Source of the DNA: Bagarius yarrelli
Taxonomy: Eukaryota; Chordata; Actinopteri; Siluriformes; Sisoridae
Direction: 5' to 3'
NCBI GenBank assembly: GCA_005784505.1
Contig: VCAZ01000012.1
Coordinates: 1,760,511 to 1,824,510, forward strand
Length of the DNA stretch: 64,000 bases
The notes under the pieces were generated by a model. It did not search any database and was not told the DNA's origin. It was given only the letters and a program-made list of their open reading frames with translations. Positions 42,974 to 52,790 of this stretch are shown here, one piece after another. How positions within the stretch are numbered: the first letter of the stretch is position 1; each line of letters opens with the position of its first letter. The position numbers and the translations under genes are program-made.

Positions 42974-45001
42974 GTAAAGAAGTTTACTTTTACTATCAGC
43001 ACCAATTTATCATAAAGGAAAGATTTACTCAGATGGATATTTGGTGTTTTGTTAGATGGAGAAGCTTCTGATGAAGTTAAGGGATATTTAGGAGGAGGAG
43101 TCCTTATCAAGTGCAAGTATGGTTCAAAAGTCAAACAGAACCAAAAATATTTTTGTAAGGGGTCACAGGAAAACTGTTTACTTCAAATAAGAACAGGTGT
43201 TAAAGATCAGTGGGTGAATTCAGGAAGATTCTCACTGTTTGATGACACCAAATCAGCAGAGTTCTGGGTGATGATCAGAGAACTCACTGTAAAGGACGCT
43301 GGGAAATATCACTGTGGAGTTACTGTAAATCTGCGGAACGACATTCTCACATCAGTGAAACTGGAGGTGAAGGAAGGTGAGTTTCCATCACTTTCTTTAA
43401 AAAAATTATTATAATTTAATATTAATATTAATATTACACGTACAGTATAAACTGATCTGATTGGTTGTGATTTGCAGATAAGATCATTTGCAGATCCAAC
43501 AGTAAGACTTTCCATGTAGGAGAAGATTTGACACTAAGCTGTAAATACCCAGAATCCCTCAGGAAAAATACCAAGTTTTTCTGCAAAATAAGACTCCAAA
43601 CTGCTGCTTGTTCTAATGTAATCTCCTTTAGAGAAAATGTGAATTATGTAAATGTTGAAAAATTCATCTTGATTGATGACAGAGGGAAACAATTCTTCAG
43701 CGTGAGTATTAAAAATATAAATAAGCAGGACTCTGGTGAATACTGGTGTGGAGCTGAAGCAGATAAGAATAAAAACCCGGTTTATTTCACACACATCAGC
43801 CTGACAGTTACTGGTGAGTTTGTACAGACATGGAAACACACTACATTTACTGATTTCAATTAAAGTTTCAGCAAACATCCTAATGTAAATTTTATACTGC
43901 TTCAGATCCACGAGTAAAAGATTCGACTTCGATGCCAATACAACCTTCATCATCACCAACATCATCATCATCATCATCAACACAATTATCACCAACATCA
44001 TCGCTATTACCATCATCAGCACCTCCATCATCCTCGTCATCTGTGCTTACTCCAGCTTCTCCTCCAGCGGGTTACTCTCTCAAATACACGTCACCTCCAT
44101 GATTTAACTTCATGACAAAGTCTGAACGCCAAAACCAACCAATCAGATTTAGTCTGTTAAAGTCTGAATGCCAAAATCAACCAATCAGATTATGTCTAAG
44201 TCTGAACCTTAAAACCCAACCAATCAGAATCTGTCTAATTCTGAACCTCAAAACCAACCAATCAGATTAAGTCTATTAAAGTATGAAGCCAAAATCCCAA
44301 CCAATCAGATTCTGTCTATTAAAGTATGAAGCCAAAATCCCAACCAATCAGATTCTGTCTGGACCTCACTACCGACTAATCAGATTCTATCTAAGTTTGA
44401 ATGCCAATACCAACCAATCAGATACTGTCTAGGTTTAAACCCCAATACCAACCAATCAGATTCTGTCTAAGTCTGAATGCCAATACCAACCAATCAGATT
44501 CTGTCTAAGTCTGAATGCCAATACTGACCAATCAGATTCTGTCTAAGTCTGAATGCCAATACTGACCAATCAGATTCTGTCTGTTTGTTTTTCTTATGAA
44601 GGATTTCCAGTTTCCACTGTAATCACTGTGTCTGTTATCCTGCTGCTGTTTCTGATTGGAATCTTAATTCTCATTGTGGTTCTTAAAAGAAGACATAGAA
44701 TGCAAGGTACAAACACATATACACACATTGACACACACACAACTTAGACACATAATAAATTGTGAATCACCAAAATAATGTACTAACATCAATAAATTTG
44801 GTGTGCAGATTGTTTATATTTGATATAATCTGATTAATTGTAATATTAGGATTAATAAATACACTACAGATTTTCATATGCATTATAAAATTCAGCAATA
44901 AAAATAACAACCGTTTTCAAAAATTACTTACTTGTACATTTTTTTCCACAGCTTCAACTTTATGCAACACAGGAAATAATTATGGGGTAATTTCCTTTAT
45001 T

Positions 45002-45033
<32 letters not shown>

Positions 45034-45348
45034 CAGTACAAAAAAAGGAACACCCTAGGAAAATCCTTAGATTTATTTCTGTTTTTTCTCCAGGTTCCTC
45101 TTAATGCCTGTGTATATGAGGAGATTAAAGACACTGGATTTTGCACAATTTACTCCACTGCCCAGCTACCAAAAACCCCCTCTGATCAAGGGATCTACTC
45201 CAAAGCTCAGCTACCCGCCCATCTCTTAGCTGATGAAGCTGGAAGATTAGAGGAGATTTCCTGCAGCTCGAATAATACAGTTTCACTGAATAAAGAAAAC
45301 ATCTCTCCTGACTATTATTTGGTCAGCCATGTTAATCCATCTGTTTAA
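42934..45348 (+). CDS. Gene B: intact CD300/pIgR-like receptor
   Basis: Seven exons join without a break to 418 codons plus stop: 42934-42973, 43056-43376, 43478-43813, 43906-44070, 44602-44706, 44952-44986, 45094-45348. Product: signal peptide (MKILLIFTLCLIS), Ig domain 1 with KCKY, YFCKG and KYHCGV, Ig domain 2 with LSCKYPES, FFCK and GEYWCGAE, a Ser-rich stalk, a transmembrane helix and a tail with several tyrosines (CVYEEI, TIYSTAQL, GIYSKAQL, DYYLV). The extra cysteine pairs near FFCK are typical of the CD300/pIgR family. Probable leukocyte surface receptor. No strict ITIM is seen, so the signalling sense is unclear. An in-frame upstream ATG (42913) would add seven residues (MCECLFR). 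The stop overlaps an AATAAA. Confidence 0.93.
43056..43376 (+). CDS. Gene B Ig domain 1 exon
   Basis: DGEASDEVKGYLGGGVLIKC to the F-strand AGKYHCGV. Both canonical cysteines and the family-specific pair (YFCKGSQENC) are present. Confidence 0.93.
43478..43813 (+). CDS. Gene B Ig domain 2 exon
   Basis: FHVGEDLTLSCKYPESL, KFFCKIRLQTAAC, NKQDSGEYWCGAEAD. Ends ISLTVT/GTGAGT. Confidence 0.93.
43906..44070 (+). CDS. Gene B serine-rich stalk exon
   Basis: 165 bases, largely CATCA repeats giving SSSPTSSSSSSTQLS. Mucin-like spacer. Confidence 0.82.
44110..44585. repeat. Tandem array of about 12 units, each with a CCAATCAG box
   Basis: Units of about 38-44 bp such as AATACCAACCAATCAGATTC plus TGTCTAAGTCTGAATGCC. 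Eleven units have CCAATCAG and one has CTAATCAG. Lies in the intron between stalk and transmembrane exons. Confidence 0.93.
44602..44706 (+). CDS. Gene B transmembrane exon
   Basis: FPVSTVITVSVILLLFLIGI then a basic stop-transfer KRRHRMQ. Acceptor ATGAAG is weak in pyrimidines. Confidence 0.9.
44952..44986 (+). CDS. Gene B cytoplasmic linker exon
   Basis: 35 bases: STLCNTGNNYG; phase 1 in, phase 0 out. Confidence 0.82.
45094..45348 (+). CDS. Gene B tail exon
   Basis: Starts VPLNACVYEEIKDTGFC and carries IYSTAQLP and IYSKAQLP, single-copy forms of the motif amplified in gene C. Confidence 0.9.
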   Translation, partial: VPLNACVYEEIKDTGFCTIYSTAQLPKTPSDQGIYSKAQLPAHLLADEAGRLEEISCSSNNTVSLNKENISPDYYLVSHVNPSV

Positions 45349-45352
45349 TAAA
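45347..45352 (+). terminator. AATAAA overlapping the gene B stop codon
   Basis: The last two bases of TAA form the first two bases of AATAAA. If used, the 3' UTR would be only tens of bases long. Confidence 0.45.
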
Positions 45353-45359
45353 GAAAGTG

Positions 45360-45490
45360 GTAGTTTAGTTGGATTTCTAATCATAATGTTGTGAGTTTGA
45401 TTCCCAGGGCCACCAAGCTGAGTTGCTCGGTTGTATAAATGACGTCAGTCTGGATAAAAGTTTTCCTGCCAGTATTAGTATAATAAGCGT
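45360..45490 (+). repeat. SINE family 1, partial
   Basis: TGAGTTTGATTCCCAGGGCC and GTTGCTCGGTTGTATAAATG, directly after gene B. Confidence 0.65.
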
Positions 45491-45724
45491 TTTAGCCATG
45501 TGCCAGTAACTCTACAGTTTTATTCAAACGTATTCATCTTTTTCCACTTTTCCTCATATAATTAACCAGAGCAAAGGCATATACAGCAGCCTATTTTTCA
45601 ATATGCAGCATATTTTTTAGATTTTTATTCTTTAATATGATTCAGTTTTACAGTTTAAATCTATAGCTTTTATGTAAATTACCTGATACCTGGTGGGATA
45701 TTTACCCTCCCATCTGGTTGTATA

Positions 45725-45910
45725 TGTTTACAGCATTTGGCAGACGTCCTTATCCAAAGCAACTTACATTTATCTTATTTATACAACTGAGCAATTAGGG
45801 GTTAAAGGCCTTGCTCAGGAGCCCAACGGTGGCAACTTGGTGGTTTTGGGAATCGAACCCCTATCTTCCAATTAGTAGACCAACACCTTAACCACTATGC
45901 TACCACTTTC
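45725..45910 (-). repeat. SINE family 1, minus
   Basis: CAGCATTTGGCAGACGTCCT, TGAGCAATTAGGGGTTAAAG and TCTTCCAATTAGTAGACC. Confidence 0.85.
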
Positions 45911-46544
45911 CCTTGTACGTAGTATAATAATACATACTGGGTGATTTTTAACAGTAAAGTGATTGTTACACTGATTGTCCTTGTGTCACACTGTAGGATC
46001 TCAGTTATCCTAATGTCAGTATGTCCGACAGTCAAAATTAGTTTGACATCATTAATCTGTGACACTTTTAGTGATCATCGTCTCTCGCTAAACGGTAGCT
46101 ATCAACCAAAACGATGAAACGTCATACAAACACTACTTTTTTCTCTGTAACTCTATACATTTCTACATTTTCCATAGATGGTTTAAAGTCGTCATCAGGG
46201 TTGCCACTCCTATTGGTTTTCCGTTTGACGGTCGTTGTAGGAGAACTCACACTTCAGAAAAGTGACCGAAATCTTCTCACAGTGCTAAAATTTCAATGGA
46301 GGAAAAAACTAATTATTAAGTCCTGATCGGAATCTTTTAGGATTTCAACATTTGTTAAGAATAATATGTTCAAATACAATTATATTTTTTTGCATATATT
46401 ATTAAAAACGGTCAAACAGTGATATAAACATAATTCAGACAATTTATTAAATATGCAAATTAGTCAGTGACATCATGGTGACTTCTTTAACAAAACTTCT
46501 TATGAGTAAAATGTAGATGTTGATGTTAAAAAGAACTGGCTCAT

Positions 46545-46715
46545 GGGAAGTGATGGCTCATGAAGTGATGGCTCGTGGTTGAGGTGTTGGACTACCAACC
46601 CAAAGATTGTGGGTTTGATTCCCAGCTCCACCAAACCACCACTGTTGCCCCCCCCTGAGCAAGGCCCTTAACTCTCAATTGCTCAGTTGTATAAATGAGA
46701 TAAATGTAAGTCTGT
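46545..46715 (+). repeat. SINE family 1
   Basis: GTTGAGGTGTTGGACTACCA, AAAGATTGTGGGTTTGATTC, CCCTGAGCAAGGCCCTTAAC. Confidence 0.8.
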
Positions 46716-46759
46716 AAAAAATGTACATATATGTAGCAGGAGGGCTAAACTCTTTCAGG

Positions 46760-47020
46760 GATTAAGGTTAAGGTGTTGGACTACCAACCAGTAGATCTTG
46801 ATGTTAGAGAGAGAACTGGCTCATGGGAAGTGATGGCTCATGGTTAAGGTGTTGGAATACCTTAACCATAAAAAAGGATTGTCCAGCTCCATCAAACCAC
46901 CACTTCTAGGCCCCTAAGCAAGGCTCTCAACTCCGAATTTCTTAGTTGTATGAAAGAGATAAATGTAAGTCACTCTGGGAAAAAAATGCCTGCCAAATGC
47001 TGTAAATGTAATGTAAATGT
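46760..47020 (+). repeat. SINE family 1, duplicated head plus body
   Basis: GGCTCATGGGAAGTGATGGC recurs from 46531, then GTTAAGGTGTTGGAATACC, AAGCAAGGCTCTCAACTCCG and the AATGCTGTAAATGTAATGTA tail. Local duplication of the 46545 copy. Confidence 0.75.
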
Positions 47021-47825
47021 AGAACTGAAGCGTGTGTCGGCTTGAATAATTAAAGTGACGCACGTGAAGTTTCTCCATATGCTCTTTAATGATATTGCTT
47101 ATTGGTACAGCTCTGTGAGCTCTTATCTTCTGTTCTTCAGCTCTTTATTTTACAGACATTCAGGAAAGTCTGCTCATTTATGTGTCTTGGTGCTCATTTG
47201 TCGTGCTGTTCAGTGTTGATTATAAGGATCATAATAAAAACCTTGTGTGATGTAAATACACAGAAATCACTGTATATACGTAACATGTGGTGAGGTTTAG
47301 ATGGCTGCTAAATCTTTTAGAATCAGACTTACAAATATATTAAGAGTGTCTGAAAGTTTTCTTCAAGAAAGTTTAAAATGTATAATATTTAGTCTAGTTG
47401 TTTTTGCCGTGGTATTTTTGGAGATATTCTAGGCTAATGTTCCTCAAGTAACTGCTCATTTTCGTTTATTGGTGTTTATCTGCCACCGAATGTTTTTTAA
47501 AATCCAAACTTTAATAAAAATCATTAAGAATCTTAATTGAAAAAACAGAAACACTATCATCTGAACGATACCCAACATCAGATCAGACAATTGCATGATG
47601 ACATCAGCATTTTTCCATCCTCTGATTGGTTGATCCGAGTAAATTCCTACAGCCTAAAGACTAGCGAAACACGTCCGTACAGGTGAATTAGAATTTTTAT
47701 GCCCACAGTGGCTGATGGAGAAGGAGAAATACACTTTCTGTACGGCTCTTATTAATGAAGGGAAGTTGGTACTGCAGCAAGTTCTGCTTAAAATGCAAAT
47801 AATAACATGACACACTGACAGCTGA
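47021..47825. other. Spacer before gene C
   Basis: No gene seen. GGGAAGTTGG at 47760-47769 is an ETS-like GGAA element in the position matching the other genes. Confidence 0.5.
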
Positions 47826-47915
47826 ACAGAGACAGTAAGAGTGTATAACAGAACAGGAGCTTTAATATCTTTCTGAAGTGGAGTGTGTGTGGAGATGTGT
47901 GAGTGTGTATTCAGG
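47826..47915 (+). promoter_or_regulatory. Conserved 5' block of gene C
   Basis: GAGACAGTAAGAGTGTATAA, CAGAACAGGAGCTTTAATAT and TCTGAAGTGGAGTGTGTGTG, near-identical to B and D. Confidence 0.6.
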
Positions 47916-47955
47916 ATGAAGATCCTCCTCATCTTCACCCTCTGTCTGATCTCAG
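47916..47955 (+). CDS. Gene C signal peptide exon
   Basis: MKILLIFTLCLIS, donor GTGAGG. An in-frame upstream ATG gives MCECVFR, as in gene B. Confidence 0.9.
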
Positions 47956-50828
47956 GTGAGGAAATGTTATATTAAAATAATCATGTGTCATGAAGGAAAG
48001 TTTTACTTAGATGGATATTTGGTGTTTTGTTAGATGGAGGAGCCTTTAATGAAGTCACAGGATATTCAGGTGGAGGAGTCCTTATCAAGTTCAAGTATGA
48101 GACAAAATACACACAAAACGGTAAATCTTTCTGTAAGAGTTCATTGCTAAGATGCTCCAATGACCAAATAAAAACGGCTGTTAAAGATCAGTGGGTGAAT
48201 TCAGGAAGATTCTCACTGTTTGATGACACCAAATCAGCAGAGTTCTGGGTGATGATCAGAGAACTCACTGTAAATGATGCTGGAATCTACTACCGTGGGG
48301 TTGAACCTACTACTTTGTGGCCAAACATTTTCCCACTGGTTATAATAAACGTAGGGACAGGTGAGTCTTCTACTGCTGCTTTTTATTAATTTTCACACAA
48401 CTCTATAATCATGAATGGTTTAGGGTGTTTTTATTCAGCTTTTTTTATTCAGGTGCCATTTTCACTCTTACTTCGGTCATAACTTTACTGTTTTTTAGCA
48501 AACTGAATAATATTCAGTGTCAGAAATTTTGAAAGTTCAACACTGTGGGCAAATTTACTAGCCTAATGTTATGTTTGGGATGAAAACGTCCACTAAATTA
48601 AACTGGTGAAAAAATAAAATCAGATGATTTTTTTTAAAACTATTTTTACATAAATCTCAGTTCTGATCTAGTATTTTTTCTTCCACTTTTTAATTGCTAA
48701 TTTTATGTAACGTCACTGATTTTTTTTGGGGGGGGCACAAAAAATTATTTTCAGTATAAAATGTGATTGTGGACTAGATTTTATTTTTACCTTTATTACA
48801 GTCTTGCACATGTCAAAGGTTGGAAACCTTTTGTAAGCTTTTTCTTACAAACGTTTATGAACGTTATGCCAAAAAATTATCTTTTTTATTTTAAAGTTGT
48901 ATAACCAAAAAACTATTTTTGTTGTTTCCCCCTTGTAAAAAGAGGTAAAATATTAAATATTAATGGCAGTCTTTGCAGTTAATGGAACAAAAACTTATGA
49001 TATGTGATAAACTGATGTAGCACAAAAACTAGCAAAAAAAGTTTAAAAAATATTTATCTGATTTATTTTTACAGTGATTTTTCTTTCAACAAACTTGGAA
49101 TTTGATTGGGTTTTCCAACAATCTCAATAATGAATATAATAATAATAATCATAATAATCATAATTGATCTGATTGGTTGTCGTTTATAGATCCATCTTAC
49201 GAGAAGTCCATCAGTGAGACGGTCCATGTGGGAGACGATTTAACTCTCAGCTGTAAATACCCAGAACACCTTCAAAGTTACCCCAAGTTTCTCTGCAAGA
49301 TGAATCTGAAAGATTCTGTTTGCTCTTATGATATACCGGTTAAATTATCTGTAAATTTGGGGAAGTTCTATGTGTATGATGACAAAGACAGACAAATGTT
49401 TAATGTGAGTATTAGAAATATAACTGAGCAGGACGCTGGTGAATTCTGGTGTGGAGCTGAAGTAAACTGGAAATCTGATAATGGATACAAGGTTTATATT
49501 ACAAAGATCAACCTGGCAGTTACACAGATCAACCTGATCCATCATCCTGGTGAGTATAGAGAGACATGGAAACTCAATACATCAACTGTTTCGATGGGAG
49601 AAAACATAGGGCAGATAGTAGAGTCAAAATCCTACCCAGGTTTAGTCTGTGATATCCATAATTTGTGATAATTTTCATCTGACTGATATTATCAGTTGAT
49701 CTTGTAAATTCTGTTTATATATAATGTGTTTGGTTCTCTTTCAGAATTTCCCAGTGTGATCCCAGTGTCTGTAGTTGTGGTTGTGCTGTTTCTGACTGGA
49801 ATCTCAGTCTTGCTTGTGGTTCTTTGGAAGATGCAAGGTATGTCTCAATTTTTTTTGGCGTGTACATGATTCAAATTGGGCAGCATGGTGGTTTAGTTGT
49901 TTGAAGGTCTAAATATGTGATACTAAGTGTCAAGACTCTTTAGCAGGTTTTATTTTCCATGATGTCATGTGATTGGCATGTTTAGCAACCAATTATAGTT
50001 TACTTTTATTTTCAAGGGGTGTAAAAATTTAAAGCTTCTTTTAAAAAAAGTTGACAAACAAATGAGTTTTGAAAATACTGTGTTACTGCCCTATATAATA
50101 ACAACTACTGCCCTCTTTTTTCAGCAGGTAAAATGTCTAGCGGCAAATGTTCTATTAAAAAATTAGGAACAAACCCTAAGGTAAATGTCTTCACCTGTGT
50201 ATGTCTGTGTTTAGTACCAGGAACTTATTTTTCTTTTTAAAAAATTAACCAGTTACTTACAATCTTTCATTTTTTTGTTTGTTCCTTTGTGCTTTCTTTC
50301 TGTAAGTATAAGGAAAGTAAAGATACCAGAAGACTTTCTGCAATTTGTACAGTTTACTCCACTGCTCAACTACCCATAATTCCCTCTGAGCCCTCCCAAA
50401 CTGTTTATTCCAACACTGAGTTACCCACAACCGCATGTATTTCAACTGTTTACTCCTCAGCCCAGTTACCCACAATCCCCAATGATCAGGACGTCTACTC
50501 CTCAGCCCAGTTACCCACAATCCCCAATGATCAGGACGTCTACTCCTCAGCCCAGTTACCCACAATCCCCAATGATCAGACCAGTCTAATTCTAGCCCAG
50601 TTAACACAATCCAACAATGATCAGACGTCTACTCCTCAGCCCAGTTACCCACAATCCCCAATGATCAGGGTGTCTATTCTACAGCCCAGTTACCCACAAT
50701 CCCCAATGACCAGGGTGTCTATTCTACAGCCAAGTTACCCACAATCCCCAATGACCAGGTTTTCTACTCTACAGCCAAGTTACCCACAATCCCCAATGAT
50801 CAGGACGTCTACTCCTCAGCCCAGTTAG
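47916..50828 (+). CDS. Gene C: CD300/pIgR-like receptor with repeated tail
   Basis: Exons 47916-47955, 48034-48360, 49190-49549, 49745-49837, 50128-50180 and 50307-50828 join to 464 codons plus stop. Signal peptide, Ig domain 1, Ig domain 2 (LSCKYPEHL, GEFWCGAE), transmembrane helix and tail are present; no separate stalk exon was found between domain 2 and the membrane. Domain 1 has lost both canonical cysteines: KFKY instead of KCKY and YYRGV instead of YHCGV. The tail exon holds a 45-bp repeat giving VYSSAQLPTIPNDQD units; one missing G at about 50620 moves the later units into a second open frame that ends at 50828. So it is expressible on paper, with an unusual domain 1 and a tail that may or may not be as read. 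Confidence 0.85.
48034..48360 (+). CDS. Gene C Ig domain 1 exon, canonical cysteines lost
   Basis: DGGAFNEVTGYSGGGVLIKF: TTC (Phe) at 48090-48092 where B has TGC, and CGT (Arg) at 48294-48296 where B has TGT. The second, family-type cysteines (SFCKSS, RCSND) remain. Confidence 0.9.
48361..49189. other. Gene C intron (0.83 kb)
   Basis: Much longer than gene B's equivalent intron. AT-rich with T-runs; no repeat family recognised. Confidence 0.5.
49190..49549 (+). CDS. Gene C Ig domain 2 exon
   Basis: YEKSISETVHVGDDLTLSC, KFLCKM, ITEQDAGEFWCGAEVNW. Ends with an extension (TQINLIHHP) not seen in B. Confidence 0.92.
49745..49837 (+). CDS. Gene C transmembrane exon
   Basis: FPSVIPVSVVVVVLFLTGIS then VLLVVLWKMQ. 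Donor GTATGT. Confidence 0.9.
50128..50180 (+). CDS. Gene C cytoplasmic linker exon
   Basis: 53 bases: GKMSSGKCSIKKLGTNPK, more basic than in B; phases agree. Confidence 0.75.
50307..50828 (+). CDS. Gene C tail exon with 45-bp repeats
   Basis: Starts YKESKDTRRLSAICTVYSTA. Five tyrosine-containing units are read in the first frame (TVYSTAQL, TVYSNTEL, TVYSSAQL, then DVYSSAQL twice), then a degenerate unit, then SYPQSP units after the shift. Stop TAG at 50826-50828. Confidence 0.75.
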   Translation, partial: YKESKDTRRLSAICTVYSTAQLPIIPSEPSQTVYSNTELPTTACISTVYSSAQLPTIPNDQDVYSSAQLPTIPNDQDVYSSAQLPTIPNDQTSLILAQLTQSNNDQTSTPQPSYPQSPMIRVSILQPSYPQSPMTRVSILQPSYPQSPMTRFSTLQPSYPQSPMIRTSTPQPS

Positions 50829-51040
50829 CCACAATCGCCAATGACCAGGATGTCTACTCTACAGCTCAGTTAGCCACAATCGCCAATGACCAGGACCACT
50901 TCACAGCCCATTCTACCCCGCCCCCAGTGACCCACCACCCAGCCTACCCCAAATGACCGGGACGTCTACCTTTCATCCCAGTGACCCACAATTTACAATG
51001 ACCGGGACGTCTACTTCTCAGCCCAGTGACCTACAATCTA
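50334..51040. repeat. 45-bp coding minisatellite, about 14 units
   Basis: Unit close to GTCTACTCCTCAGCCCAGTT + ACCCACAATCCCCAATGATCA + GGAC. Runs past the stop codon into the 3' flank with increasing divergence. The first frame would stay open to about 50955 if the missing G were present. Confidence 0.92.
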
Positions 51041-51076
51041 CACTTTTTTGACTCTTTTTAAATGGGCATGGTGCTG

Positions 51077-51077
<1 letters not shown>

Positions 51078-51126
<49 letters not shown>
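51078..51126. repeat. (CTAT)n microsatellite
   Basis: CTATCTAT run in the 3' flank of gene C, followed by ATTAAA. Confidence 0.95.
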
Positions 51127-51709
51127 TAAAGATTTGTGCATACGATTAATTTGCATCTTTGTATGGAAACATAGCTGATATGTGGAGTGGATGTGGTGAA
51201 AGGGTCCTCTTTTTCTTCTTTCCTCTCTTTCTATCTTCCTTTTTTCTTTTCTTCTTTTCTTAATTTCTTTCTTCATTTATGTAGTAGCATGATTATATAA
51301 TTACATGAAAAAGTACATGAAATAACAGATCCATTCTTTAAATATATATTTTATGTTGATGTATAATAGTAATTATACAAAAATGCAATATTATACAAAA
51401 ACGGCCCTGGTGTACAGGAAGCTGAGCTCTGTGAGAGCACAAAAACTTCTAATATTCAGACAAAAATCTCGTACGAATGGCAACCCTTGTTCCCTGATGG
51501 AAGGAGCAAAGACATTGTGTCACATGTATGACACTTGAGGACACAACAGCGGAGTGAAGGGTAAAGGACAGAAAGGCAATCCTGCTTTTTCATTATTAAC
51601 ATTTAAATCTTTCCTTATCATTCCTATAGTGTGGGTTTAAACTATTGTTTTCTTGCTCTGTTACACCACTTTGCTTTAGATGGCCGTAGATTAATTGTAA
51701 ACGTTCATA

Positions 51710-52015
51710 TTTTACAGCACAGGAAATCTGTTTCTTTGCATATCCCTCTTAGTAAGTTGGGAGTCAGAGAGCAGGGTCAGCTATGATGCAGCGCCCCTGG
51801 AGCAGGAAGGGTTCCTGGGCTCCAGGACCTAACAGGCTGTCTGGCAGTAATGGAGTCTTCCTTGTCTTTAGATCAACAACTTAGACTGGCGGTGGTGGAG
51901 CTTAAACTCAGGTCTTCCGACCAACAACTTAGACTGGTGGTGGTGGGGCTTTAACCCAGGTCTTCCTGATCTTCAGATCAACAATGCAGCACCTCCCCAT
52001 TATTTGAGCCACCAC
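51710..52015 (-). repeat. SINE family 2, minus, with internal duplication
   Basis: GTAAGTTGGGAGTCAGAGAG, GCTATGATGCAGCGCCCCTG; the phrase CAACTTAGACTGG.GGTGGTGG is duplicated. Ends TTATTTGAGCCACCACTG. Confidence 0.75.
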
Positions 52016-52287
52016 TGACCAACACTGAGATTTAATAATAAACTCTCAGTATAAAAATTACTGCAGCACTAGAAAGGGAAAATACCAGTGCTGATATTAA
52101 ACACTTTAACATTAAGACCCTTTCTATGATGTTGTAGCACTGTTACTTACCCAAGGAACAATTTGCAGTTTGCTTATGATGTTACACTTATTTCACACAT
52201 ACACTTCCTGTACAGCATTTTTCTCACAGTAAAATAAGGGGAAGTGTCCACAGCTGCATTTCTAAGACACGTAACACAGCCAGAGCA

Positions 52288-52376
52288 GGACAGAGACAGT
52301 AAGAGTGTTAAAGAACAGGAGCTTAATATCTTTCTGAAGTGGAGTGTGTGTGGAGATGTGTGAGTGTGTATTCAGG
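52288..52376 (+). promoter_or_regulatory. Conserved 5' block of gene D
   Basis: GGACAGAGACAGTAAGAGTG then AACAGGAGCTTAATATCTTT, with single-base losses relative to C. CACTTCCTGTACAG (52202-52215) and GGGGAAGTGTCCACAG (52228-52243) are ETS-like. Confidence 0.55.
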
Positions 52377-52412
52377 ATGAAATCCTCCTCATCTTCCCTC
52401 TGTCTGATTCAG
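52377..52412 (+). pseudogene. Gene D signal exon, damaged
   Basis: ATGAAATCCTCCTCATCTTC: the G of AAGATC and other single bases are missing relative to B and C, so the frame reads MKSSSSSLCLIQ. Confidence 0.75.
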
Positions 52413-52505
52413 GTAGGAAATGTTATATTAAATAATCCTGAAATCAGTAGCAGAGGTCATGAAGGAGATTTACTCGATAAATATTTGGGGGGGGTTTTTT
52501 CATAG

Positions 52506-52790
52506 ATGGAGGAGCCGTTAATGAAGTAACCAGGATATCAGGATGGAGGCCAAGTCCTTCATAAAGTTGTGCCCCCTGCCTGTATGAGCACAATTTACAC
52601 AAAAATCTAATATTTCGGTAAGCGTCATTCATAACATGCTCTGCCAATAAAACGGAAATGTTAAAGATCAGTGGGTGACTTCACGGAGGATTCTCACTGT
52701 TTGATGCACAAATTCAGCAGAGTTCGGGGTGATGATCAGAGAACTCATGTAAGATGGACCACTGGAATGCTACAAGTGTGATGTTGATAT
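52506..52790 (+). pseudogene. Gene D Ig domain 1 exon, damaged
   Basis: Begins ATGGAGGAGCCGTTAATGAA; later GATCAGTGGGTGA, TTCTCACTGTTTGATG and GATGATCAGAGAACTCA match B and C between indels. Confidence 0.75.

Noticed and set aside
50257..50607. A minus-strand ORF with DHWGLWVTGLRSRRP repeats
   Set aside because: It is the antisense shadow of the gene C tail minisatellite.
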